Numbered from the stretch's first letter, positions 25,289-37,714 are shown. The stretch is 64,000 nt of DNA from Vigna angularis (GCF_016808095.1 NC_068977.1:27119364-27183363), one strand, 5' to 3'. Notes: generated by a model from the sequence alone, not told the origin. Made by a program: numbers and translations.

Positions 25289-26631
25289 CACTACTGCAGG
25301 AAGAGGAAATTGTACCGGTTAAAATTGGTTATAGGCATCGCGGCAATCTGTAACCGAGGCATAATCAGACGAGGTAAAAAAGGGTAGGTTTTATGCCTCG
25401 GTTATGAACTGAGACAAAAGTGGTAAGATTATGTCTCGAATTTTAGTAACCGAGGCCGTAACACTTTTTTTTTATTTATTTTTTTTTAATTTTAGGTAAC
25501 ACAGTTCAAGCAGGAGGATTTGGTGTCGGAGATTGCCGAAAATGCAGAGAGTTTCCTAACCCAGAACCGTAACCCATAACCCAGAACAGCAACTCAGAAC
25601 AACAACCCGCAACCCAAAACAACCCAGAACCACCATAACAACAACCTAGAACCCAAATCGTCCCTCCATGATTCAATCTTCTCCACCCCAACCTGCACAC
25701 AGAACCCAGAAACTCAAAAATCGCAGAAACAAAACTCAAATTGCAGCAACCAAACTCAAATCGCAGAAACCAAACTCAAATCGCAGAACCCAAACCTCCA
25801 TTGACGCCGACAAGTTCTTTTCTTCCTGGCAAGACGCGGGCTGGTTTTCCCCTTTCCCCCTTCTAAAGAATCCTATACGCGGGCTGGAGAGGACGGTAGG
25901 AGAGAAAACAGAGATGGTGAGGGAGATCGAGGAATTCTCGCTTTCTCTCTCGCCGGAAACCACCGATCTCGCGACTGTGCTGGTTGTGTGGGTGCCGTGA
26001 CCGTCATCGTCGTGAGGGGATCTAGACTCGAGGACGGTTGGGGTCGTTGTCGCCCGTCGGAGATCTCGTCCATGGAGTGGGACTCGAGGACGAGGCCGCA
26101 CTTGGAGCAGAGGATGTCGCCGATGGAGTGGTCTGGGACGAGGCCGCACTCGGAGAAGACGATGTTGCCAGTGTAGTGGTCGGGGACGAGTCCGCAGTCG
26201 GAGCAGATGATGCCGCCGGTGGAATGGTTGGGGACGAGGCTGGACGACGCGAGAGAGAAGGCAGTCTCACTAGGTTTTCTTAGATGAACATTTGGGGGAA
26301 AATGACCTCCTTCGCATATAAGAGAGGCTTTTATGCCTCGGTCCTTCTTGACCCGAGGCCGTACAGCTTTGTATGCCTCGGTCCTTTCTAGCAACCGAAG
26401 CAGTATCTCTGTCATCACCAGAAAAAAGACTTAATTAATATAATATTTGTGGGTTTATACTTCGGTTCACCTTGATAACCGATACAGTATTTCCTTTAGA
26501 CCTCGGTTACTTAACAACCGAGACATATAGTGCTCTAAATATTACAAAACTGCCACCGTGTTTTAATACGCTTCGGTTTTGCTGGAACCGAAGTGTAATA
26601 TGTGTGTTAAAATTACGATTTTTTACTAGTG
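25289..26631. mobile_element. CACTA element (TSD aac) with captured gene DNA
   Basis: It starts CACTACTGCAGG, ends TTTTTTACTAGTG, and is flanked on both sides by aac. Subterminal CCTCGGTT and AACCGAGGC motifs occur near both ends (25350-25460, 26330-26600), as in the element at 12749-14467. The GC-rich interior contains a TFIIB-like zinc-ribbon fragment on the minus strand (about 26022-26240) and a segment near 25670-25700 shared with the other CACTA element. No transposase is encoded, so mobilisation would need one in trans. Confidence 0.88.
26022..26240 (-). pseudogene. TFIIB zinc-ribbon fragment, module triplicated
   Basis: The minus-strand frame 26418-25873 contains three tandem 16-residue modules of the form V-P-D/N-H-x-x-G-x-I-x-C/F-S-x-C-G-L (residues about 62-109), then VLESHSMDEIS. 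The last module plus this tail closely resembles the second half of the TFIIB N-terminal zinc ribbon and the start of the B-finger, known from the general transcription factor family. The first Cys of the middle module reads Phe. Immediately downstream, GDNDPNR, also typical of TFIIB, is found in a different frame, so a frame-changing deletion removed the residues between. No TFIIB core cyclin folds follow. It is read as a captured, amplified and broken gene fragment inside a CACTA element. Confidence 0.75.
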
Positions 26632-28084
26632 AACAGATACCAGCCACAACAGTTATTTGCAATTGCAAGATTTTGGTAGTTAATTTCAGGTAGCAATTTT
26701 TAATGATAAATTGTAGCATTCTTCCATGGTTGGTGGTAGGAAGCTTTTCTTTGTCACTACCCAATAAAAAATTTATTTTATTCTTCCATGCCCTTCTTCA
26801 TGCATTGTCATGATGCATTGCCTTTCATATTGTTTGAGCAATTTTTTTTTATATGATTTTGGCACTGAACTTCATATATACCTATATGTACATAACACGT
26901 GTTGATATATAAGTGAAAAAGTCAAAAAGTTGAAAAAGCTAAACAAATTATTGCTATCTATGCATAGATGAATCAATAATAAGGATTAAGTGGTGATATA
27001 ATAAGAAAAAGGTAACACGTATTCATATTCCCCTTTCCCTTTGATTAATTAATTGATTGATTAGGAGTAGATAGAGTAAAATAAATTATCAATAAGAATG
27101 TTTAGGGTTACTTAAATTAGAAATGGTATAATATTTTGTTGTTTTTTTTTATTATGTAATTAGGAATTTTCTTATAACATCATTTATTGTTTGACTAATC
27201 AAGTAATGAATCTAATTAGTTAAAGCTTAATAGTGTTAGTTCATCTATAAGGAGTTATCTTTTGACTTTTATAATAATTTTTTACTTGTTTGTTGATGAG
27301 AGAAATTTTCTGAAATTATTGTGAATTTTTTTTCATTATTATCTTCGGATTATTACTTGATTATACTACATTTTCTTTAAATTATTAGTAATTGATATTG
27401 AAGAATGAATGTTGAAAACGATTCATTTAATATGTGATTAGGTTTTCATCGATAAATTTATAGAAACAGAAAACTAGACTACCATGCACTAATAATAGAA
27501 AGAAATCTATAAATTGGCATATTTTGACTGCGTTCTAATTATATTTTATTTAAAAAATTAAAAGTTAAAATAAGTTTTTTAAATAAAGTAGAATTTTTGT
27601 TAATATTTTATATATTTTTCTCTAAAATAATATGAAAAACACAATAACATGCACAGTGAAAATAATAGTGAAATTGAGAGGAGGGAGAGGAAAGTTATAA
27701 TTTGTATTTGTTTAGCAAGGAAGATAGAAAAAATATATATTTCCATATAGGATGAAAATAAGGAAATATTTCCATAATAGTTTTACTACAAAACTATCAC
27801 TTTGTAATTGTGAACATAATCAGTTTTTTTTTCAACGATAATTGATTATTTTTAGCTTCCAAAACGTTATTCCATATTATATTGTTAGACCATAAATTAT
27901 TATGTATAATCTTACTTTAAACCAAAGAAAGTAAAAGTAAATTTCAATATTCTTTTTTCACAATTTCAATCATATTTCTCTCAAATAAAAATTTTATCCA
28001 TTTTTTCTTTATTTTTTCTATTTTCATCCATAATATTTTGCTCTACTGTGTCAAATAAGAGAGAGAGCATGGATAGTGAAGGAA
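26632..28084. other. AT-rich intergenic sequence
   Basis: No gene or repeat boundary was recognised. Confidence 0.4.
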
Positions 28085-29009
28085 GAGAAATAATTTAACA
28101 AACAATAAAACTGAGTTAAATTGGCTTACTTTTGTGTGTATCTTGGGAATCAATCTACTTAATTCAGTTTTATGTCTCTTAAATTAAATTTGATTTTTAT
28201 CTATGATTATTTTAAAAACAAATATTACTTTTCCTTGCTACACATATAATCATGTTAAATGTAGATTATTATAGTAGGTGATAATTTGTTGGTCTAGATT
28301 TTTTTGTTAATTTTTTAGTGTATTTTTAAAAATGTACTGATTTTAATATATTAAAAAGGTTTTTAATATATTTTTATTAAAATTAGTGTATTTTAAAGAA
28401 AAAATAAAAGGATAATAAAAAAAAATCAATAGACAATTCAAATTCTTAGATGAAACAATTTGTTATAAATTTATACCTAAATAAATTTGTATTTAAATAA
28501 AATACCGTGATTAAACGGATTAAATAAATTTAACTTGTGGATTGGACTGTGAACTATTTAAATTGTAAATATGATTTTTTTTCTTACGTTGGAAATAATT
28601 GTTGTTATTATTGTTATATAGGTAAATATGTTAGTCTGTGAAGTAGCATGCAAATTTAATTTCTGTTGGTTTTTTTGTGAAATATGTGGAAGAGTGCAAG
28701 TAGGCATAAAATGGAGACCTATATTAAACATATGTCCATGACTTGTGTCTAAATGGGCTTTCTGGACCCAATACTCGGCCTTGTGCCAAAAATAAAGGCC
28801 TTGCTATTCTCACTCTTGTATTTCTTAGCTTCACCTCTACATATTTAAGTAAAGGTAAGAAAAAATCTACCACGAAAACTCATTTATATTAGGTTAAATG
28901 ATTACCAAACTTATAATATATCATAAGGACAAAACTTAAATTCAATTCTTTGTATATTTATCATTATTTTTCAATTGTAGAGTTTTGAGTAGGAATCATC
29001 CTTGCAAAG

Positions 29010-30300
29010 AAGAAAATAATTTTCAGGCACAAGTACACTCACAAATAAAAGTAGAAATTTAAATAAAAGCCCACAAAATATTTAATGTGGTTCATCACCT
29101 TAAGACCTACAATAATGAATGCTCAACAAAAATACTATTATTCTACATGCAATTATTCTGACAAAAACTATAAACACTCATCAATTTTATAGTAAAAACT
29201 ACAAATCTTGTGCAATTTTTCTAAAACAACCTACAACCATCTCTGACAAAAATTGTAAATCATCTTGTGCTATTTTTCTAACAAAAGCTACAAATCATCT
29301 TATGCAATTTTTCTTGTGAAAGCTACAAATCATCTCATATAATTTTTATAGTAGGAATTGTAAACCTTTTAGTGCAACTTCTAAACAAAATTGAAAATCA
29401 TCCAATGATACACAACTACCCACCTAAGAGACCTATTGAGTTGTGGTTATCACTCTCAAATCAACTCTTCTTTTTATAATAGTTTTCTACTTCTTCCTTC
29501 TTCATATTACTTGATGTGGAACTTTGGTGAAAACCCACTAAAGAATATCATATCATCCCTTCACAAGAAGTCTCAAATGCTTTGAAACAAATATTTGACA
29601 AGCCTACCTATATCTACTTGAAGCGCTCTTGCCAGTGATCTTCACAGACTCATTAATAATAACAATTTTTTCCTATCATCAACCCTCACTGCCTTGTACA
29701 TATTTGTTGTCGACAACTTCCACATCACTATTGTTAGAAACTCACCCATACTCAATGGAAATCCATTGCCAACACCATCTTGGTCAAGCTAGATCCAATC
29801 ACACATATCCATCAACGAAGTCATTTGCATACAAAAAAATCAAGACTAACCTCTTTTCAAATGCAAAACACACAACCTTGTTAGCATACTAAATTACCCT
29901 TCTTCCTATCTTGATTAGAACCTAAACTCTAATACCACAATAGGGAATCACACAATAGGAACATAATATGTTCAAGCAGAAGCACTCCCATAAATAATTA
30001 AATAAAAGCATATAAGAAATTTAACGTGGTTTGACGTTATGTCCTACATCTACGAATACTTAACAAAAGTATTATTATCCAATGCAAACCTTTTCATACG
30101 GATTTTTCTACGAAAAACGGTAAATCATCTCATACAATTTTTCTGAGAAAAAAAACTCCAAACCATCTTGTGCAATTTTTCTATCGAAACCTACAGCCTT
30201 ATACTATTTTTTATAGTGAAAAATACATAACCTTTTAATGCAATTTTCTTAAACAAAGTTGTACACCCAGCACTACATATTACACGTTGGATGCATGCAC
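29010..30300 (-). mobile_element. Possible small LTR element (TRIM-like), decayed
   Basis: Two related blocks (about 29025-29400 and 29960-30260) share AAAGC-rich starts and repeated 40-bp units containing TGCAATTTTTCT and TACAAATCATCT-like segments. Just inside the right block, the minus strand reads TGGTATTAGAGTTTAGG (29920-29936), similar to a primer site for initiator tRNA-Met. This suggests terminal repeats around about 0.5 kb of internal sequence on the minus strand. Ends and TSD could not be fixed. The plus frame at 29629-29892 has no recognised domain. Confidence 0.4.
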
Positions 30301-30407
30301 TCAAATAGAAGAAACAAGCTCTTTATAATCCTAGCATTCAATGTGAATCATCCCACACTAGGTGCATGCATTCAAACCCAAGTGACGCTAAACATATATC
30401 ACTAGAG

Positions 30408-30573
30408 GTAGCATCTAACTTTAGGTATGTGACACCTAGCCCTGGTGACAATTGTTTCATCTACCTTCACAATGTCGAGCTTGACTCGAGGTAGCGTCCA
30501 ACTTTAGGTATGTGACACCTAACCTTGGTGACAATTGTTCCATCTACCTTCACAATGTAGAGTTTGACTCATG
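30408..30573. repeat. 83-bp tandem duplication
   Basis: Two adjacent copies, beginning near 30408 and 30491, share AACTTTAGGTATGTGACACC and CATCTACCTTCACAATGT with few differences. Confidence 0.85.
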
Positions 30574-31029
30574 TGGCACCCAAAGTAGGTAGTCTATTGG
30601 AAATCTCAAATTTGACCTCCTATCTACATTTTTATGGATTTCAATCTTAGTTCACCTAAGTGTTTCTTGTTTAATTATCAAACAAAATTAATGAAAGTAA
30701 CTAATATTCAATTACTTAAAAAAAACATTCAAAATTAGTACTAAGTTAAAACGTAAAGAAGAATTTATTTTAGTAATGTAAAATAATGACTAATAATAAT
30801 AGTGAAAATTAACATTATGAATATTTCAAAATATATATTAACAACATTTCTATACTCTCTTGTAATTAACATAAACCTACAACAACTCTAAATAATATTT
30901 ATTTGTCTAGTTACTTGTTTCAATTATTTACAATAAAAGATCAAACATTATGTTAAAAGAGTTGCTAAATAAATTTAAAGTTACATAGTTAGGAAAGACA
31001 TATAATAGGGTGATACAGGAATGTTAGAG

Positions 31030-31095
<66 letters not shown>

Positions 31096-31709
31096 AAATA
31101 TACGACAAAGTTGTAAAGGATGACACTTAACAAAAAGAACAAATCACTAATATATAGAAATAAACTTATATAAAAATCACATGTGTCCTTGTATTTTAAA
31201 ACATGTTTTAACATGGTTAGACAACATGATATATTCACTCAACTTACCCTCCTAAGTTTAGTTTGAGTTGCTAAACTTCAATCGAATTTAACCTAAAAAA
31301 GATTTGATGAATATATTTTTTAAGAATAATAGTTTTATTATTTTTCATGAATCATGGATGTCAAAATAAATTATTTTTAAACTTATAACTATTATACATA
31401 CACTAAAGTTGGTATAAATAGAGGATAAAGAAACTTTTATTTAAATATGATTCAAGCTTTTTCTTCCTACACGAGAGTGATTTGAGTGGAAATACATACT
31501 TTTTACCTCCATACAAACTTTAATATTATAAATCCTTGCGAATAAATCATTACACTAATTTTTTTTCTTTTTAAACAAGATTCCATATGGATGATTATAT
31601 TCCATAATTTTTTAACATAGAACCTTTTAGAGGTAAGTTTGGTTTACTTATAATTCTCTTTGAACTTTAGGTTATACTTGATTTTTTTTTACTCTTTAAT
31701 ATATTCTTA

Positions 31710-34129
31710 TGTCTTTCAAATAATTTAATGTTAAAATAATTTAATAATATAAATAGAATTTCATAAACACGTCACATTATTTAAAACATCTGTCAACTCT
31801 TTAAAATTCATTTTCTAAGTTATCTCTCCCTTCTCTCTAAGAATTTTAACTCCTGAGACATATATTTGACGATAAGAAAGTGTCTAAGAGATCACGATAG
31901 TGAGTTCTCCACTTTCAATCGACCAGTCTTCTTTATAGAATAAGTCAATTTTTGTTCCTTTTCTTTAGTTTTCAGTTTAAGACACGAAAAAAGATTACTC
32001 ATCGCATGGGTCATTTGATCTCTCTTGTTAGTTCTTTGTCGATCAGTGGTCCTAAGAACCTACTTTGATCATGATTCTATGGTTTGTAGGTACATTTAGA
32101 GTTATCTGAGTTGAGGCAAGGGTAATGTGCTTCGTAGAGCTATTGTAGTCTTCCAATCAAGCAAGGGAAACTAATTTATTTGCTTATAAAATTGTAGAAA
32201 CTAATAGTCTATTTTGATGTGCTTTTATGGTATTGAAATTGAATTGATTTGGTGCTTAAGTAGATGGTTTGTTGAAATATGAATATATGACAACATGTGT
32301 GAAATAGAAATTGGGTAAAATTCATGTTCTTGGTGATTTAAGGTTGTTGTTGATAATGTTTGTAGTATGTGACTGGTTTGTAATCAACTGATGCTGAGTT
32401 TTGAAGTTGTATTGTGTAGAAAACTGATGTGGTATGGATTGTAGAGAAATGAGGAAGTTTTGGGATTGGTTTTTGGTAAATTTTGGGGTTTTGCTAGTGA
32501 GTTTCTAGAGGAGTGACTTTTGAGTAAGAACTGATGATTGATAGTCGTCTTTTGGTCAATTGAAACTTGTATAGGGTTTTAGTGAACTAAAAAGATGATG
32601 TTGAATTGGAGAAGTAGTATTTTGAGTAGAGTTATAGGTCATTTGTGTGTTAAAAAGGGGTTTTGGTAGGCAAGATTTTGAAGGAGTTGTTGGATAGGGA
32701 AAACAGAGGTTTGAGGCCAGTTTTTAGGTCATTTAGAACTTACTTAAATAATTGGTTTGGTCAAAATGTACTTGGGGATGATAGAATTGAATTGTGAGAG
32801 TTGAAGTAGTATTTTGGTGTATAGGAGTTGAAATTCATGACAAAATGAGTATGGTTGTGTTTAAGTTAAGTCATAAACATGTTGGTGAATTTCATTTAAG
32901 TTTAAAATGTTGAAATTGGATACATAAATTTTGGGAGTTATGTTCAAATTAGAAAATTTAAGGTTGGTAGGTTCAAATTTTGCATAATTGTTATTTTGTA
33001 GAATTCTACAATTTAGTTGAACGAATATAGGCGCTGAGCGAGTAAAACCATATATAGCTGAGTGAGTATAGGCGCTAAGTGAGCAAAACCCACTATTTCT
33101 GTGAACAAGCTATGGGGGCTGAGCTAGTTAGTTTGAGGGAGAAGCTTGTTGTAGCAGTGGATGGACGAGAGTCCTCGTTGAGCGAGAAAGTTTTCTTTTT
33201 GTTGAGTGAACGTAGGTGTTGAGCAACCTGTTCAGATCATGTTTTGAGTCTTTCATTCTTTTTCTGTCTTGTAACTTTGAACTATATTAGGGCGTTGAAA
33301 ATTGTATAAAAGTATCTATTGAATTATGTGATGGTTTAATCTTGAAGTTATGTATGTATTTGAATTATGGTTTGAAAAGAATTTCTAAGGTGAAATTCTC
33401 GATTGATTGTTTCATGTTTGGTAGGTATGAATGTAGGAAGCTCAGTCTTGGGGGTTATCTTGACGCTCTAATGGTCACTTATGCTCAATTAGAGAGGGGT
33501 GATGCATGTGGTGAAAGTAGCAGGAGATTCTAGTCTAGATGTTTCATCTTGGTCTAAGACATAGAACAAACTAACCTTATGTGTGTGGTAGGATGAAACG
33601 CATTAGCAATGACGCTGTAGAGGAGTATAGGTCACCACAAGTGCATGACCCGCCATAGCTCGACATTCACACTTGTACATGGAAGGTCAGGTCTAGGTCA
33701 ATGGTATGATTAGGATGTTTGCTTGACTTTGTATGAAATGTAATATATAATGAATCTTGATATCCTATGTTTGTATCTGTTAATATTAACTTACCATTTT
33801 GTGTGTTTCTTTGTTTTTGTTGTTTGTGTTTGGTTGGTTTCTTTTTGCAATGATCACTTGGTTGGTTTAAGCAGAGGGAGACGACCTTACAGTAGAGTAG
33901 GTTTTAGGAGGAGATGTAACAAATGCGTGATTATAAGTAAAGTAGTTTAGTTTTATGTAGACATTGTGTAAATAGTTTTTTTTTTTAATTTCCTTTGTTA
34001 TTGTATATAAATTTAGACTTATAATTATTTTTTGATAATTATATGAATATCTTATATATATTTCTTGAATTAAATTGTTCTATTGTATTGATATTGTAGT
34101 GATAATAGTGTTTATACTATTTTAATATA
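31710..34129 (+). mobile_element. LTR of the TGTAAGAGCC family, left part, cut by a MULE
   Basis: Same layout and orientation as 1935-4045 and 5675-7986: a CT-rich start, GAGCGAG/GCTGAGTGAG motifs (33030-33220), the AGCTCAGTCTTGGGGG segment (33440) and GCAATGATCAC followed by a purine-rich tract (33848). The sequence resumes after the MULE at 40570 and ends CGTTACA at 40577. The exact left end and TSD could not be fixed; 31710 is a best estimate. Confidence 0.6.
34121..34129. repeat. MULE target-site duplication, left
   Basis: The 9-mer TTTAATATA immediately precedes the element. It is repeated exactly at 40561-40569. Confidence 0.9.
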
Positions 34130-34755
34130 GGGAAATGATATTTGAACAACATGTTTTGACAACATTTAGACACTGGACGTGTGTCTAAATGTCACTGGTG
34201 CACGTGGAAAATGTTTTTTAAATAAAAGAATGACGTGGCAATGAGAGAATTGGGGGCAGATTCAAAATTTAGGGTTATTTCGAAAATTTGAGATTGAAAA
34301 CATTTGAGAGAGAGAAGTTGGAGAACATTTAAGAGAAAGTGGAGCACCTTCGAACTAGCCACAACTCTCGCCGGATACCCGCCGCCCCTAGACATTGTCG
34401 TTTTCCCTCCATCCAGTGTCGCCGCAGTGCCGCCTTAGTGACGACGTTGGAAGCAAAACGTAGACGTCGTCCTTTTATCTCGTCCCAACCAGCGTGTCTC
34501 GCCGGAGTGCCACCGTCCCTAGATGTTGTCGTTTTCCATCCACCAAGTGCCGTCGTAGTGCCGCCTTAGTGACGATGTTGGAAGCAAAACGTAGACGGCG
34601 TCCTGTTATCTCGTCCTAGCCAGCGTGTCTCGCCGGAGTGCCGCCGTAGTGTCGCCGGAGTACTTTGATAAAAGGTTTTTTCTTCCTTTTACCTATGACT
34701 TGCATCCTTAATTAATCGTACCTTTGCTGTTTTCTTCGTATGAATGTTTTTGGTA
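34130..34755 (+). repeat. Left TIR of the 6.4-kb MULE
   Basis: About 626 bp, inverted at 39957-40560. Homology ends after ATGAATGTTTTTGGTA. It contains an internal duplication of about 131 bp (near 34390 and 34521) with TTGGAAGCAAAACGTAGACG in each copy, also present in the right TIR. Confidence 0.9.
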
Positions 34756-34840
34756 ATTTTAGAGACCCGATTTTGGTAACGTTATTTTCATACGTGTAAT
34801 TGATATGTTGTTTATCGTTGTTTTGTCTTGGTGTAGTGTG

Positions 34841-36170
34841 ATGGAGGAACTTGGTGAACAAAGTAAAGGTGGTGATACAAGGAAGAAGGTATGTAGGGTT
34901 GTATTTGATTTCCATACATTTATTGTTTGAATGTATTTGAATAATAAGCATGACTTTGGATGCAGTTAGTGTTTAGACACTTCTGCAAGAGCAAGTTCAT
35001 AGGTCATTTGAACAAACGGTTGACTTCTGAGCAGAAGGGCTACATTGAGAAGACTAGTTTTTGTTGGTTTTTATACTTGCCATATTGTATTAAGATAGGT
35101 AGGAATTTGTTATCTAAGTTATGTGATCGATGGGTAGATAACATTAGTGGGTTTTATTTTGGTGACAAAGTTATTGATTTTACTGAAATTGATGTATGTT
35201 TGTCCTTAGGGTTGCCTGTTGTTGGTGAAGTGATATATTTAAATAAAGTTGGGCATCATAGTGTTTGTAGGGAGTACTTCCCTAATGGGCAAGTAGATGT
35301 GAGCATGGTATATGACTTTTTGTTAGAGGAACATGAAAATTTTCCAATAGATCATTTTTGCAGCTTGTATATATTGGTAGGGATTTCAGAGTTCTTGCTT
35401 CCCAATCGAAGTGGAGTAGTATTTCCAATTATTTTTTACCTTGTTTGGGAGTTGGGGTGTGTGGGTAAGTACAATTGGGGAAGTTTAGTGTTTCGGTACT
35501 TTGTTCAAAGTGTGTCTAGTGCTTCAACAACAATGAAGAATGAAACAAGCAAAAGTCATTTTCATGTTGAATGATGTGCTTATCTGTTGCAGGTACATGT
35601 TTGTTATGTAATTGTTATTCAAAGTCAATGATTTGTTAATGTTTGTCATCATTTTTAATGTCATTGTTGATGGAATAAAAATTTGCAGGTATGGTTTTGT
35701 CACCATTTTGTGACATCAAAGTCAATGTACAGTACCCGGGTAACAAAATTCCCAAGGTTGTTGAACTGGATTGATATCAATATTGGGGAGAAGTTTATCA
35801 AAACTACTTTGGCAAAGGGATTGGTGAGTAGTTGTTGATTAGAGGAATGTGTTGAAGGTACCAAAATTTGTGTGATTGCAAAGCATTCTGTTTTTAATTA
35901 TTGGGCTCATTGACAATGCAAAGAAAAGAATAACCATCATTTACGTTGAACATAATTTTCATCCACCTTAACTTCCTTTGGTTTCAGCATTTCTTATTGG
36001 ATCCATCGGACATCCTTCATCTGAAACAAGTTGAACTCAATTAATTTCTAGAAGGCTTGTATGCAACGACAACAAACCAAACAAACACTTTGTCCGTACC
36101 GATCATTCTACAAAACCCCATTACAGACAACAAAATAGACGACATACTAAGGAAACTTGTCAATCCATGA
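34841..36170 (+). pseudogene. DUF1985-like MULE gene, broken
   Basis: A four-exon model fits with GT-AG introns and consistent phase: 34841-34888 (16 codons from ATG), 34966-35592, 35689-35823 and 35988-36170. The product resembles the DUF1985-type N-terminal region of plant transposon-borne Ulp1-associated proteins (landmarks FGDKVIDFTEIDV, LSLGLPVVGEV, GKYNWGS, then FCHHFVTSK and FPRLLNW). That family assignment is from memory of the family, not a search. In this model exon 2 carries an in-frame TGA at 35572-35574 just before its splice site, and exon 4 a TAA at 36042-36044 before the final TGA at 36168. Translation of a full product is therefore unlikely unless splicing differs. The gene starts just inside the left TIR, which probably supplies its promoter, and runs toward the convergent Ulp1-like gene. 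Confidence 0.7.
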
Positions 36171-36302
36171 CGTCAACGTTGTCTTTGTAAACATTTTATC
36201 TAATCAAATGTTTCTAGTTAAGGTGCAAGGAAAAATAAAAGGTGAAGACAATATTTTTTTCTTTTAATTTCCTTATGTAAGGTCTTTCATATTGTAATGT
36301 AA

Positions 36303-37556
36303 TATTTTTTTTTTCATTATTTTCTTCACTTGTAAGTATTGTCGAAACAATTATTTATTAATTTATTAACAAATTAGTCCAACAAAAACCATATGTTTAG
36401 CGTTTGTCATGATGCAGGAACAGATTTGGTACCAAAGGCAAAATAAGTGGGTACCTGTGTTCATCTTTTTGCTCAAGAAGGACAACTACGTCCTACCAAC
36501 TCATTCTTTATTGTCTTTATTTTTTTTTTCAATTATTTTTTTCATTTTTAAGTACTTTGGTAACAATTATTTATCAACTTATTAACAAATTATTGCCACA
36601 AAGTCCAAAATTACTAAGCCTCTTGGTTCCGACGCACAACTGGTACTATAGGCCAAATAAGTGGGTACTTGTCTATAACTTTTTGCACATAAAGGTGAAC
36701 TAAATAAACCCACCACTTTTTTTAAAACCTTATTTTTTTCATTATTTTCTTCACTTATAAGTACTGTCGAAACAATTATTTATTAATTTATTAACAAATT
36801 AGTCCAACAAAAACCATATGTTTAGCGTTTGTCATGATGCAGGAACAGATTTGGTACCAAAGACAAAATAAGTGGGTACCTGTGTTCATCTTTTTGCTCA
36901 AGAAGGACAATTGCGTCCTACCAACTCATTCTTTGTCTTTATTTTTTTTTCAATTATTTTTTTCATTTTTAAGTACTTTGGTAACAATTATTTATCAACT
37001 TATTAAGAAATTCTTGCCACAAAGTCCAAAATTACTAAGCCTCTTGGTTTCGACGCACAACTGGTACTATAGGCCAAATAATTGGGTACTGTTTGCAACT
37101 TTTTGCACAGAAAGCTGAACTAAATAAACCCACCACTTTTTTGAAAACCTTATTTTTTTCATTATTTTCTTCACTTGTAAGTACTATCAAACAATTATTT
37201 ATTAATTTATTAACAAATTAGTCCAACAAAAACCATATGTAGTAATTGTCATGATGGAGGAACAGATTTGGTACCAAAGACAAAATAAGTGGGTACATGT
37301 GTTCATCTTTTTGCTCAAGAAGGACAACTGCGTCCTACCAACACATTTTTTATTGTCTTAATTTTTTTCTCAATTAATTTTTTCATTAATTTCTTTACTT
37401 CAAAGTATTTTCGAAATAATTATTTATCAATTTATTAACAAATTTTTGCAACAACAGACATATTTAGTAACAGTCATCATGCACAAACATAAATGGTACG
37501 AAAGGAGATATAAGTGGGTACTTAACCTCAACCTTTTGCACAACAAAGTTAGTAAT
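36303..37556 (+). repeat. Tandem array of exon-like WY...KWV modules
   Basis: A unit of about 425 bp is repeated almost three times (equivalent points 36416, 36841, 37258). Each unit contains two related coding-like modules, giving six: near 36416, 36632, 36841, 37056, 37258 and 37485. The modules translate with a shared motif W-Y-x-R-x-x-K/N-W-V followed by a Leu/Phe-rich tail (for example IWYQRQNKWVPVFIFLL). The AT-rich sequence between modules has stops in all frames. Several modules follow an ATGCAG that could act as an acceptor. They may be duplicated exons of one of the element's genes; none is joined to a supported model. Confidence 0.7.
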
Positions 37557-37714
37557 GTACTTCAAAATCAGTTTCAAGTGCCTAATATATTTGTCAATAA
37601 TTTTTCAAAAAAAAAAGTGATGTTGTTCCAATGAAAAAATATCAAAATATAACAACTACTGTTCTTTCATCACTAATCCCCAACATTCTACAAAATACCC
37701 AAATCTTGCAGCAC

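Larger units (their letters stand above)
28085..31690. repeat. Diverged segmental duplicate (copy without minD)
   Basis: The segments 28100-28225, 28310-28870 and 28900-29000 correspond in order and orientation to 47855-47965, 48860-49690 and 50955-51045. The segments 30740-31020 and 31320-31660 correspond to 54190-54400 and 54565-54820. Shared landmarks include ATAAAATGGAGACCTATATT and TAAAATACCGTGATTAAA. In the second copy the middle part holds minD (52952-53902). Here it holds LTR-like repeats and no minD sequence. The duplicates are diverged by many substitutions and indels. Confidence 0.65.

Noticed and set aside
25736..26149. The 137-codon minus-strand Arg/Pro/His-rich frame
   Set aside because: It is the wrong-frame shadow of the TFIIB-like frame at 26418-25873, which carries the zinc-ribbon motifs.
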